From positions 1 through 64,000 of the forward strand of contig PLYI01000065.1 in the NCBI GenBank assembly GCA_003151735.1: a stretch of 64,000 bases of DNA. Direction: 5' to 3'. The stretch is from Candidatus Bathyarchaeota archaeon. GTDB lineage: Archaea > Thermoproteota > Bathyarchaeia > Bathyarchaeales > Bathycorpusculaceae. Below are positions 8,559-17,400 of this stretch, piece after piece. Both the position numbers and the translations under genes were made by a program. Position 1 is the first letter of the stretch; each line of letters begins with the position of its first letter. Under the pieces are notes generated by a model. The model worked only from the letters and a program-made list of their open reading frames with translations, was not told the origin of the DNA and made no database searches.

Positions 8559-8798
8559 ATGGCAACCAAAACTATCTCCATCAAAGAAGAAGCATACAAA
8601 GCTTTGCTACATGAAAAGAAGAACAAGGAAAGCTTCACAGACACAATTTTACGTATCACAAAAAAATCAGGTAAGCTAGCAGATTGCTTCGGCACCTGGA
8701 AAATGACTCATGAAGAGGAAAAAACGATTCTCAGCGAACTGTCTGAAGGATGGCGTATGACTCAGGAGAGAATATCCAGTGAAGTGCCTCGACACTGA
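8559..8798 (+). CDS. vapB: VapB-type antitoxin
   Basis: A 79-residue protein with an N-terminal strand and helix typical of archaeal VapB/DUF217 antitoxins (ATKTISIKEEAYKALL, then a charged helix with SFTDTILRI). The C-terminal half (GTWKMTHEEEKTILSEL then EGWR) would bind and inhibit the toxin. The stop codon overlaps the start of the toxin gene by 20 bases, which couples their translation. A perfect palindrome lies just upstream. As a DNA-binding repressor of its own operon it fits the pair well. Confidence 0.8.
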   Translation: MATKTISIKEEAYKALLHEKKNKESFTDTILRITKKSGKLADCFGTWKMTHEEEKTILSELSEGWRMTQERISSEVPRH

Positions 8799-9171
8799 CT
8801 TACTTATAGCCATTCTAAGAGGTAAAGAAGAAGCACGTAGCATAGTTTCAGAGATAGATGAAGAAGCTAAGGGAGCAACAACAGCCATCAACTCATTCGA
8901 AATTTTCTTTGGTGCAAACAAATCGTCAATGAAGAACGAGAACGTGAAAGAAGCTCTTAAGTTGCTTAGCAGGCTGGAGGTAATTCCCTTGGATCTTTCC
9001 TCTTCAAGAAAAGCAGCAGAAATATCCGCAAAACTGGCGGCAAAGGGAGAACCAATCGACTACAGAGATGCTATGATAGCTGGAATAGCCATCGAGAATG
9101 ATTTAACGCTTGTTACACGCAATAAATCACACTTCAGCAGGATCAAAAACTTGAAGCAAGAGACATGGTAG
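8779..9171 (+). CDS. vapC: VapC-type PIN-domain RNase toxin
   Basis: A 130-residue PIN domain, GTG start inside the antitoxin gene. The acidic active-site residues are visible: D5 in CLDTDLLI, E41 in NSFEIFFGA and D97 in DYRDAMIAGIA, followed by the usual LTLVTRNKSHFSRI strand and helix. The length is normal for VapC. These toxins cleave specific RNAs, often tRNA or rRNA, using Mg ions. The set is complete, so the toxin is probably active and held by VapB. The gene end overlaps a doubtful minus-strand frame. Confidence 0.85.
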   Translation: MKCLDTDLLIAILRGKEEARSIVSEIDEEAKGATTAINSFEIFFGANKSSMKNENVKEALKLLSRLEVIPLDLSSSRKAAEISAKLAAKGEPIDYRDAMIAGIAIENDLTLVTRNKSHFSRIKNLKQETW

Positions 9172-9421
9172 TGGAAAAACAGACAATCTTGCAAAACTTC
9201 AAAATCCCTGCATCTATCTTCAAAAAATCCCAAACAACTAGAAATCGCCTAATTGTCAGCAATCTCAGACTAACTACTATTTTTCTATTTGCGCCTATGC
9301 GTCTGTAATAATCCTTTTTATTGAGCTTTACATAAATTGGATGGCCAAATTTATCTTTCAAATAGTAATAATTTTGGTTTTTGACTACTTCTAATCTCTT
9401 AAATGACAAGGCTGTAAACAA
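9143..9421 (-). CDS. Doubtful small protein
   Basis: A 92-codon frame convergent with vapC and overlapping its last 29 bases. The first 60 residues look protein-like (YYYLKDKFGHPIYVKL, then basic RRIGANRKIVVSLRLL), while the end lies over the vapC coding strand and looks random. No family recognised. It may be a degraded gene with a false C-terminus, or chance. Confidence 0.25.
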   Translation of the reverse strand: MFTALSFKRLEVVKNQNYYYLKDKFGHPIYVKLNKKDYYRRIGANRKIVVSLRLLTIRRFLVVWDFLKIDAGILKFCKIVCFSTTMSLASSF

Positions 9422-9806
9422 TATACTTTCTAAATTTTAGTTGTGGAGTTGGCGATGGTAGTTGAACGCCTACAAGCTTTGAAATATCACCGCACACCCC
9501 ATTTTTCTAATAATCATTATTGGTATTGGAAATCCAAAAATCAGAAAAAGGTAATCTAATTAGACTGATTTGAATCTTAAAAGAATAGCTTTGGTATGTG
9601 TCTTTGCCTGAGTATCTTGTTGGATCTGGCAGCTAATTGTATTTCCAAGTTTCAAACGACATAACAATCAGAGCATACCTCAGCCGCAAGCGCACAACCA
9701 TTTCCGTGGAAAATACTCTTGAATGCGATCTTCTTTAGAACCCCCAGCAAACCGTAGCATCTAAGAAAGAGCAATATTTGTAAATTTGGTAGAGTGATTT
9801 TGTAAT
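9422..9806. other. No gene recognised
   Basis: AT-rich spacer. No open frame with protein-like composition, no tRNA and no clear repeat was found. Confidence 0.4.
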
Positions 9807-10466
9807 CTAAGGAAGCAGCTTTCTAAAAAAGTGAACCTTTTCTATTTGTTCACTTGGTAAATAATAGCTTTTATCAACTTTTATTGAAATCAAAGGGCCA
9901 GTTTTTTGAGCAATTTCACGTGCTTGACGTAGTGCATTGTTCAGAATTGCTAAGACTTGCTCTTTGTTGTTGATGTCTTGGTCGATTTTTTTGCCTAATT
10001 CTGTCTTTAAAAGATTTTCCGCAATAATTCTTGTTCCACAGATTTCTGCATTTTTTATTAAAGCAGATGTTACCATCTCAACCATTTCTTCTTTGCACTC
10101 TAACTTTGCCCATAGTGCTTCTCCTTTGGCAAGTGTTTCTAAGGCTTTGACTGATCCGCCCTGGTTCTGTTTTCCTATTAGCAGATTAACTCGGTTTTTC
10201 CATTTCTTGAGCCAGAGTCCAGTCCAAACCGCTAGAAACGACTCAATTTCGACAGCGTCTTCTTTATCTAACTTCTCGATTTTGTCGGCATAATCTATGA
10301 TGTTTATTTCTTTGTTTTCGAGGCTGCATGAGAATTTAAGATAATTCGCGAAGTCTTGGAGTGCGACTTGAAGGACTTTGCGATCGGCGCCAAAGATGTC
10401 TAGTGTTGGTTCTTCTTCTTTTATTTTCTTTGAAAGCATTGTTTCTATAGAGTTCATATTATTCAA
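9807..10466 (-). CDS. Orphan helical protein
   Basis: A 219-residue, all-helical, charged protein with an ATG start. Segments such as DRKVLQVALQDFANYLKF, EDAVEIESFLAVWTGLW and ILNNALRQAREIAQK are regular amphipathic helices; the last 30 residues (ISIKVDKSYYLPSEQ) are more strand-like. No signal peptide, transmembrane helix or catalytic motif is evident. It stands alone. Composition is convincing for a real gene; I cannot name a family. Confidence 0.6.
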   Translation of the reverse strand: MNNMNSIETMLSKKIKEEEPTLDIFGADRKVLQVALQDFANYLKFSCSLENKEINIIDYADKIEKLDKEDAVEIESFLAVWTGLWLKKWKNRVNLLIGKQNQGGSVKALETLAKGEALWAKLECKEEMVEMVTSALIKNAEICGTRIIAENLLKTELGKKIDQDINNKEQVLAILNNALRQAREIAQKTGPLISIKVDKSYYLPSEQIEKVHFFRKLLP

Positions 10467-10802
10467 TCCGGTTTGGTTTGGCTAACTACCTTCCATTTCT
10501 CGTCGCAATATAACTGGGTTAGTCTGATACTTTCCATATTCCGATTTTACACATATTACTTAGTCCACAATAGCTTTTATCAGTAAAACATAAGAAAAAT
10601 TTTTGAGCCGCCTCATTTTTCCCACAGTATGCTTGAGGTTCTTTTAATTAACGGTAAAAATCTTACACTAAATCTTCTGACGTGTATAATTGCTCCTTCC
10701 TATAACGCCACTTCTTTTTCGCGCACTTTTCCGACCTCACCGATAACAAAAGCTGCTTATCGCTAAAAGACATCAAAAACCTTCACACCAACTAAACAAA
10801 AT
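10467..10802. other. Intergenic, no gene recognised
   Basis: Divergent spacer between the orphan helical protein and the giant surface protein. It must contain the promoter of the latter; no clear TATA box was pinned down. Confidence 0.4.
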
Positions 10803-13800
10803 ATGCCATTTACAAAGCTCTTTCCCCAATTCAAGCATTTTTCACTCCAATTGCTAATAATACACCCCCCTAAAATTGCAAGATTATTGCAAACAATACC
10901 TCAAAAAATAGGTGAGGACACTCTATTAATGATTGCAATCGCCGTCGTTGCTTCATTGGTGGTCTATGCCTGGGTAACAGGCTATATTGGCGGTACAACA
11001 ACTAAAGCATCAAACAGCATGCTAATCCAGAGTGCAAGCCACACAACTGACAATTTTTTGATTGTTTATGTGCAGAATGTTGGTCAAGGAACACTCGAAC
11101 TTAATCAAGGGGCAAGTGTTTATGTGAACAGTGTTTTAAAGAGCATAACTGTCAGTACTCCCGCAATTTCAGCAGCGGGCAAGGTGTCTTTTCCTCCAGG
11201 AACAACAGCTTCACTTACAACCAATTATTCTCCATACACTGGCAAAGAAAAACTCAAAATAAAAATAACTGCTACCGATGGAACGTTCGCCGAATATACA
11301 ACAAGCGGCTTAAGCACGGTCGCTGTCGGAACCTTCCCCGCTTGGCCAACTGCCAGTTTCACTATGTCCATTTCTAACCCGACTATTGGTCAATCTGTTA
11401 CTTTCACAGATACTTCCGTTAAAGGTGATGGAACAATAAATCAATGGTCTTGGAATTTCGGTGACGGCGCAACAAGCTCAGTTCAGAATCCCACTCATTC
11501 TTATTCTTCACTTGGCACCAAAACTGTCACTTTGACGGTTACAGACTCAGCTTCCAGAATAGCCATCATAACCCAAACATTAATTGTAATTGACTATGCC
11601 TCGCCCACTGCCTCCTTTACGTGGACTCCAACTAACCCTGCAGTCAATTCAGCGGTTACATTTACCGATACATCAACTGCTTCTGGGAGCGCAACGATCA
11701 CTCAGTGGTCTTGGAACTTTGGAACCGGATCTTCACCAGCAACCAGCACCTCACACACCCCCAGTAGTTTGTCCTATTCCTCTTCGGGTCAAAAAACTGT
11801 CTCTTTAACAATAACTGATTCTAACGGAAAAACAAGCACTACAACGCGACTCGTAAACGTGGGAACTACTACTATTGCACCAACTGCTGAATTCACAATA
11901 TCAAATTCTAACCCGAATGTTGGTCAAAGCGTAACTTTCACCGACGTTTCTACCGATTCATCAGGCACTATTAACCAATGGTCATGGAGCTTTGGCGACG
12001 GTACAACAAGTACAGTCCAGAACCCGACCCACTCATACACTACTCAAGGCATAAAAACCGTTACTTTAACCGTTACCGATTCTCTTAGCCACACAAGCAC
12101 CGCAACCCACACAATAGACGTAAACGACTACGCGCCACCTCTTGCCAGCTTCACTTATGCTCCGACAACAATAGCTACCGGGCAAACTGTTACATTTACC
12201 GATGCATCAACAGCTGGAAGCGGAACCATTAACCAGTGGTCTTGGAACTTCGGTAGTGGTGCTACACCAACAACTAGTACTACTCAAAGTCCATCAGCAT
12301 CCTTCGCAACTGCAGGACAACAAACTGTATCTTTAACGGTAACTGACTCAAACAGCAAAACAAGCACCACAACTCAAACATTAACAATCAATTCCCCAAC
12401 ACCAACAGGCCAAGTTGCATTAATCATAACCACCCCAGCTACAGCAACCGCCGGCTCAGCTTTCAGCGCTACAATAACTGCGCGAGATGAATCAGGAAAC
12501 CTACTTACAAACTATGCTAGTACAATTACTTTCACATCATCGGATAGTCAGGCAATTCTACCTGGTACTTCTACTCTTACAGCTGGAACAGGAACTTTCT
12601 CTGTCACGCTGAAGACTGTAGGCTCTGAAACAATTACCGTGAGCGACGGAACAGAGACTAGCACAAGTGGAATCATAACCGTTAACCCAGCTCCAGCTAC
12701 AAAACTTATCTATACGGCAGGCACAAGCCAGTCGATAACCATTAGTGACGTTTCATCGGTAATTACTGTACAAAGACAGGACCAATACGGCAATCCTTCA
12801 ACCACTGGAGCCTTAACAGTGACACTTGCTTCAACTTCTGGCAATGGACTATTCTACTCCAATTCTGCCGGAACAACTAGGATAACCACGGTTACTATTG
12901 CAGATGGCTCTAGCTCCGCTAACTTCTACTATATGGACAGCAACACTGGCACTCCAACTCTTACGGCATCTTCCTCAGGAATAACTTCAGCAACTACCCA
13001 ATTTACCATCAATACCAACCTACTCGTCTACACTGGAGGCGCTCCACAGACCTTGCCTACTGGAACCATGTCCAGCACAATTACAATAGAAAGACAAACC
13101 ACCACTGGAAGTCATTATTCAACTGGCGCAATAACAGTAGCCCTCAGCACATCCTCAAGTACAGGTGCTTTCTATGCCACTCAAACCAGCACAACTCCGC
13201 TAAGTCCCGCGCAAGTTTCAATAGCGAACGGTGCCTACTCAGCAACATTCTATTACAAGGACACCGCTCAAGGCACTCCAAAAATAACAGTTTCCGCTGC
13301 AGGATACTCACCAGCTAGTACAACGTTCATAATTACTGGACCCGCAACTCAACTCAAATTTACCGCGGGAACAAGTCAATCCATATACACTGGCCAAGTT
13401 TCATCCGTAATTACAGTAGCCCAGCAAGATTCAAGCGGTAACGGAATAAACGCAGCAGCGACCTTAACAGTTAACCTAACAGCAACATCAACGACAGGCG
13501 CATTCTACAACAACGCACAAGGAACAGGAACACCAATAACACAAGTAACCATTGCTCGAGGCTCAAGCTCAGCCAGCTTCTACTTTAAAGACACAATTGC
13601 AGGCTCCTCAACCATAACAGCTTCATCCACAGGTCTCACTTCAGCGACAACAACATTAACCATTGTTCAAAACTTAGTGTCCGACGGCGGGTTTGATCAA
13701 AGCGGCAGCAACAGTCCATGGAAAGCAAGTGGCTCAGGTTACGCATCAAATCATGAGACAAGCGATACTGCTCCCAGTAACTGGGGGGCATATTCAGAAT

Positions 13801-14258
13801 TAGAAACAGTTCCACCAGGCTATTCGGGAACAGGTTCAGGAATATTGACAAGCACCTTTAGCCCGGCAGTTGCCATAAGCACAATTCCTAATGCTGCTGG
13901 TTCACTTTCAATGCAGATCTACAACACCGGATATCTCCAAGCGACTGGATACTACTCATTCCAGATAATCTTGACTGCAAGCGACGGTTCACAACTGATC
14001 TATTGGTGGGGAAACAATCCAGCAACTGCACCAACACAAACCAGCACTGTAAAGGTCATAAACTTAGGAACTATACAAGGCACGTTCACAGCGGGACAAT
14101 GGATACTATTCAGCAGACCCTTGCGCGCTGACTGGACAAATGCAGGGCTATCATCATCCGCAACATTAGCAAGTATTGCACTCCAATGCAACGGCTACCA
14201 CACAGGCAACAGCCAATACGGACAAGAAATCTTTATCGACAACGTAGCTATTCAATAA
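10803..14258 (+). CDS. Giant anchored surface protein with PKD and Ig-like repeats
   Basis: A 1151-residue protein. A single hydrophobic helix lies at about residues 41-58 (LLMIAIAVVASLVVYAW followed by VTGYIGG), very like the N-terminal helix of archaeal type IV pilin-like or archaellin-like proteins. Four PKD domains follow at about 178-262, 266-352, 360-440 and 446-532, with the hallmark WSWNFGDG or WSWNFG and TVTLTVTDS. Next comes an invasin-like Ig domain (about 537-627), then three Ig-like repeats of about 105 residues each beginning K-YTAGTSQS or similar, and a C-terminal domain (about 957-1151, starting LVSDGGFDQSG) that resembles a carbohydrate-binding jelly roll. It should be extracellular and adhesive. 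The 40 residues before the helix are unusual for a pilin-type leader; the true start may be inside. Confidence 0.8.
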   Translation: MPFTKLFPQFKHFSLQLLIIHPPKIARLLQTIPQKIGEDTLLMIAIAVVASLVVYAWVTGYIGGTTTKASNSMLIQSASHTTDNFLIVYVQNVGQGTLELNQGASVYVNSVLKSITVSTPAISAAGKVSFPPGTTASLTTNYSPYTGKEKLKIKITATDGTFAEYTTSGLSTVAVGTFPAWPTASFTMSISNPTIGQSVTFTDTSVKGDGTINQWSWNFGDGATSSVQNPTHSYSSLGTKTVTLTVTDSASRIAIITQTLIVIDYASPTASFTWTPTNPAVNSAVTFTDTSTASGSATITQWSWNFGTGSSPATSTSHTPSSLSYSSSGQKTVSLTITDSNGKTSTTTRLVNVGTTTIAPTAEFTISNSNPNVGQSVTFTDVSTDSSGTINQWSWSFGDGTTSTVQNPTHSYTTQGIKTVTLTVTDSLSHTSTATHTIDVNDYAPPLASFTYAPTTIATGQTVTFTDASTAGSGTINQWSWNFGSGATPTTSTTQSPSASFATAGQQTVSLTVTDSNSKTSTTTQTLTINSPTPTGQVALIITTPATATAGSAFSATITARDESGNLLTNYASTITFTSSDSQAILPGTSTLTAGTGTFSVTLKTVGSETITVSDGTETSTSGIITVNPAPATKLIYTAGTSQSITISDVSSVITVQRQDQYGNPSTTGALTVTLASTSGNGLFYSNSAGTTRITTVTIADGSSSANFYYMDSNTGTPTLTASSSGITSATTQFTINTNLLVYTGGAPQTLPTGTMSSTITIERQTTTGSHYSTGAITVALSTSSSTGAFYATQTSTTPLSPAQVSIANGAYSATFYYKDTAQGTPKITVSAAGYSPASTTFIITGPATQLKFTAGTSQSIYTGQVSSVITVAQQDSSGNGINAAATLTVNLTATSTTGAFYNNAQGTGTPITQVTIARGSSSASFYFKDTIAGSSTITASSTGLTSATTTLTIVQNLVSDGGFDQSGSNSPWKASGSGYASNHETSDTAPSNWGAYSELETVPPGYSGTGSGILTSTFSPAVAISTIPNAAGSLSMQIYNTGYLQATGYYSFQIILTASDGSQLIYWWGNNPATAPTQTSTVKVINLGTIQGTFTAGQWILFSRPLRADWTNAGLSSSATLASIALQCNGYHTGNSQYGQEIFIDNVAIQ

Positions 14259-14267
14259 TTCACAAAA

Positions 14268-14306
14268 ATAATCTTTCTCTTTTTATTTTTTTTATTAAAA
14301 AAAAGA
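14268..14306 (+). terminator. T-rich terminator region
   Basis: Long T tracts (CTTTTTATTTTTTTTATT) directly after the stop of the giant surface protein, as expected for archaeal termination. No strong hairpin is needed or seen. Confidence 0.45.
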
Positions 14307-15033
14307 TTCATCATAATCAAATTAATCCTTCAACCTCAATTGAGCGGCGAGTTTGTCAACGTGGAAGTATCCCTCGCAAAAACCGAAATCTTTTTGTTAA
14401 ATCGAGGCAGTATTTACTTGGTTTTGCATCCTGTACTGAGGCAACATGGGGAAGGTATTATTTGTAATACAGTTTATGAGCAGCCTGTAAGTTTCTTAGG
14501 CTTTGATTTAAAAAAGACTGAACAAAAAATGATGCTTCTACACACAATCTGTCTCTTCTACCCTTTTGCGAAGGCAAGTTGGCAAAACGGAGAAGCACAG
14601 TTCTCAAAAAAATTAATACACCAAAACAACGCGTAATGTTTCGAGGGATATGTTGGCTAAACGAAACAGAGTAATTTCTATTTTGGCGTTGCCTTTTGCC
14701 TCAGCAATTTGGCTATTTGGATGGGTTTTCCTTTGTTTGAACTCTAAAAAACGGGATGCTAAAAGTAAAATCAAAGCAATGCCATAAAATAGCTCAAAAT
14801 AGTAGGTCAGCAAGAAAAGTGTAGTTTTAGCTGGTGCCTTGCCTATTTTGCTCGAGTAATGTAAAGAAGCTTTTGGTTACGCCGAGATTTAGATAATTAT
14901 CTAGTTCATTGTTATTCTGTTTGGAATAATTATGAAATTTTATGATTGAAGCCTGAACTCAAACCGAAAAATTTTATCGGGTTAACTTACTTAAATGGTC
15001 ATGACCTATAGGGTGCAAATGAATGCTGGTGAA
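14307..15033. other. Long spacer without a supported gene
   Basis: Two open frames exist, plus strand 14340-14636 (TTG start) and minus strand 14613-14813 (a hydrophobic stretch near its N-terminus), but neither resembles a known protein and both overlap. A GGTCATGACC palindrome lies at 14997-15006 near the next gene's end. AT content is high throughout. Confidence 0.4.
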
Positions 15034-15216
15034 TTACGCTTTGGCTTTGCATCCTTTGCTTAGGTAGCAGGCGGGGCAGTTTTTTTCTTCACCTGTGTTC
15101 CAACAGATCTTGACGCTTTTTTTAACCGGAACATCGAGTTCTTGGACTGCTGAGGAAATCACTATCATGTCTTGGAGATTTTCGGTTTCTTGTGTTTTTT
15201 TGTTTGAGTGTGACAT
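15034..15216 (-). CDS. Small cysteine-rich protein
   Basis: A 60-residue protein, ATG start. The N-terminal half is polar; the C-terminal third carries four cysteines in CWNTGEEKNCPACYLSKGC, enough for one zinc or iron-sulfur site. The sequence after it ends in KAKA. No family is recognised. It is one of several unrelated small cysteine proteins in this window. Confidence 0.45.
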   Translation of the reverse strand: MSHSNKKTQETENLQDMIVISSAVQELDVPVKKSVKICWNTGEEKNCPACYLSKGCKAKA

Positions 15217-15599
15217 ATGCTTTTTCTATTCATTTAGTTTAGATATAAATATTTTGTATATTAAGAAACAATATTTGAAATTAGTAAAGTCGATTTACCC
15301 CATGACGCCAGATTCTTAGAAGTTCTCTACGTTTGAACCTTTGAGATTTTCGGTATTCGACTGGCTCTATCTTTCACGCAATGAATGCCTAAAGAATTCA
15401 TTCAAGAATTGTAGCTTAGCACTCAACTCAGGGTTTATGCGCTGTTGAAGAGAAAAACACATTAAGGAAATAAAATATTTAATCAAAATGTATAAACCCC
15501 AGCTCCAAAACAAGCAACCCTTCTAACTGTGCCATGTTCAATCCCACAAACCAGAGAGATGGCGAGCACCTAAAACCGAACCACATTACAACAATGTCT
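15217..15599. other. No gene recognised
   Basis: AT-rich spacer; the open frame at 15479-15712 (minus) and the plus-strand frame at 15534-15821 are shadows of the neighbouring minus-strand gene. Confidence 0.4.
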
Positions 15600-16064
15600 T
15601 TAGGATACATGAAGCCAACCACGTTTCTTAGGCTGCTGACTCGACCCCTTTTTAGGATGACACTTATCAGCCACATAAGCAGCGGCACGGCTATCTTTCT
15701 TAGCTTTACCATTTATTTCAGTTTTTATGAACTTATTCCAGCCACCAACATGAACATCCGGTTGAACGTAACGTTCGGGGTTTTCAACCATATGCTTTTC
15801 CAGTATCTGCTTAAGGTTTAATATCTTAAAATCCTTCGTCGCATGAATGATGGTTCCCTTCTCCACGTCTAAAATCGCATAATCATTAACTGAAACCCCT
15901 TCAGCTCGCACTCTGTCGTGAAAACGTTCACTCCACAAAAGCTTCCACTGAGTCTTCAGATCTTCAATCAACTTCTTTTGTGCTTCAATCTTAGCTTTGC
16001 GATCTTCAGCCGTAAAATCATTGTTTGGGCCATTAGAAACCTGTATATTATCCTTATTCATCAC
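15600..16064 (-). CDS. Orphan basic protein with a decayed paralog next door
   Basis: A 154-residue soluble protein. The N-terminal 60 residues form a charged helix (AEDRKAKIEAQKKLIEDLK), followed by a strand-rich centre (VNDYAILDVEKGTIIHAT), then LNLKQILEKHMVENPERY, a conserved-looking block VQPDVHVGGWNKFIK, and a basic C-terminus (KKGSSQQPKKRG). No family recognised. A broken copy of its middle part lies in inverted orientation at 16282-16458 and conserves KGxII-A, LNxKxILExH, RY--PD-H and GGWxKF, so those residues are likely to matter. Confidence 0.6.
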   Translation of the reverse strand: MMNKDNIQVSNGPNNDFTAEDRKAKIEAQKKLIEDLKTQWKLLWSERFHDRVRAEGVSVNDYAILDVEKGTIIHATKDFKILNLKQILEKHMVENPERYVQPDVHVGGWNKFIKTEINGKAKKDSRAAAYVADKCHPKKGSSQQPKKRGWLHVS

Positions 16065-16281
16065 TATGCCCCTTATAATGGAACTATTTAACAGTTATTA
16101 TAGAAAAATAATATTTCTTTTCTAAGTCCTTCCAATCAGAAAACCAACCAAACACCAAAAAGCTTTGTCTATATAAGTGCTATCTGATGCTTCAAGAAGA
16201 ACGTCGTCAATTGTAAAATTTACTTTGTAGACATTCAAAAGTTGAAGGCACAGTCGTTGATAATTACAGTTAAATATTCAA

Positions 16282-16458
16282 GATAAAGGCATAATAATTA
16301 ATGCGAAAGGAACTTTTAAGACCCTAAACTTCAAAGACATCCTCGAACAACACGAAAGTTTCAAACGCTAAACGATACATTCTTCCTGATCCACATTTGG
16401 CGGCTGGGGCAAATTCGTTGAAGATAACATAAATGCCAACCAAATTGGTTGCGTCTAA
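16282..16458 (+). pseudogene. Decayed partial paralog of the gene at 15600
   Basis: Read on the plus strand, this stretch gives DKGIIINAKGTFKTLNF and ILEQH, then, after a frameshift, KRYILPDPH, then, after a second shift, FGGWGKFVEDN. These blocks align in order with the central part of the minus-strand protein at 15600-16064. There is no start codon and at least one frame change each way, so it is a relic of an inverted duplication. Confidence 0.65.
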
Positions 16459-16540
16459 CGTTCACCCAAACTTGACCATAACCTATATGCTTGATAGACA
16501 AGCAAACAGAGCTGTCTGAGTCAAAAGGGGGAAAACCGCT

Positions 16541-17209
16541 CTGTTTGCAGTTGGGCACATGGCAATCGCGTACCTTTTGGGGAAGGGCTCGTCGAAAGGT
16601 CTGCGTACTAAACTTAACATACCCATACTGCTGGTTCTCTCAATTTTGCCTGACATAGACATCGTCTATGATTTTTTAACTGGCTCCGATATACATAGAG
16701 GTCCACCGCACTCCATTGTAGTTGCGGCATTAGCTTTCATTCCTATCTTTGTTATTTATCGCAAAAAGGCAATCCCGTACTTCTTAGCGTTAATTTCCCA
16801 TCCTTTGATAGGTGACTTTTTCATCGGTGGAAAACTACAACTGTTTTGGCCATTCTCCAACAACATATACGGATTTCAAAACATAAGCATCTTTAGTACA
16901 TTAAACATAGCTCTTGAACTAACCTTGTTCGTAATAGCCACGCTTATCCTATACAAAAGCGGCGATTGGAAAGCCTTTTTCACAAGCAACAAAACAAACT
17001 TAGTGCTGATTATTCCCATAGCCACCGTCCTGCTTCCAAGCACAATCGGCTACCCCTTCAGCAAATCGCTCCTGATCACTGAGCCTCCGTTGGCTTTGGC
17101 GCATCTTTTTTACCTTATGCTCTTCAGCATAGCAATCATAAAAACGCTAACTGCCATTTACAAAAAACGATTTCATCCACCGTTAAGCAAAGGCTCAATC
17201 TTGGGCTAG
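16541..17209 (+). CDS. YdjM-type membrane-bound metal-dependent hydrolase
   Basis: A multi-spanning protein of 216-222 residues. Family features of the YdjM (PF04307, DUF457-like) group: an N-terminal His-containing helix (FAVGHMAIAYLLGK), DIDIVYDF, HRGPPHSI and SHPLIGDFF, which bring His and Asp residues to the membrane face, and four or more hydrophobic helices. The annotated ATG is at 16559, but the residues just before it in frame (LFAVGH) are the normal start of this family, and AGGGGG (16526-16531) is placed for a CTG start at 16541, not for the ATG. I therefore favour the CTG start. The substrate of the family is unknown; a link to membrane or DNA-damage biology was suggested only in E. 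coli. Confidence 0.75.
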   Translation: MFAVGHMAIAYLLGKGSSKGLRTKLNIPILLVLSILPDIDIVYDFLTGSDIHRGPPHSIVVAALAFIPIFVIYRKKAIPYFLALISHPLIGDFFIGGKLQLFWPFSNNIYGFQNISIFSTLNIALELTLFVIATLILYKSGDWKAFFTSNKTNLVLIIPIATVLLPSTIGYPFSKSLLITEPPLALAHLFYLMLFSIAIIKTLTAIYKKRFHPPLSKGSILG

Positions 17210-17303
17210 GGGTTTAGTCTGTTGTGAGTGCTTGTTTGCTGTAATCGTTTGGTTTGGCTTTTCTTGTTTTTTCACGTAGGAACCTGAGTTTTACTAAGCA
17301 ATA

Positions 17304-17310
17304 TTTATAT
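17304..17310 (+). promoter_or_regulatory. Probable TATA box of the polyferredoxin-HdrA operon
   Basis: TTTATAT preceded by an A/G-rich segment, about 95 bases before the first ATG. Transcription would start near 17335, giving a leader of about 65 bases with a weak GGTGGT ribosome site before 17401. Confidence 0.4.
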
Positions 17311-17400
17311 CAAAAGTGCTTTATTCAGCAAGCTAACTAATCTGGGTAGGCGTTGAACCAACTTGTACCGCGTGTATGAAGACCTCTTGGTGGTAAAATA

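Noticed and set aside
9114..9120. Asn instead of Asp in the VapC TRNKSHF segment as a lost active-site residue
   Set aside because: TRN is common at this place in VapC proteins, so the toxin is taken as intact.
14340..14636. 98-codon TTG frame after the giant surface protein
   Set aside because: No protein-like pattern or family, and it overlaps another unsupported frame on the other strand.
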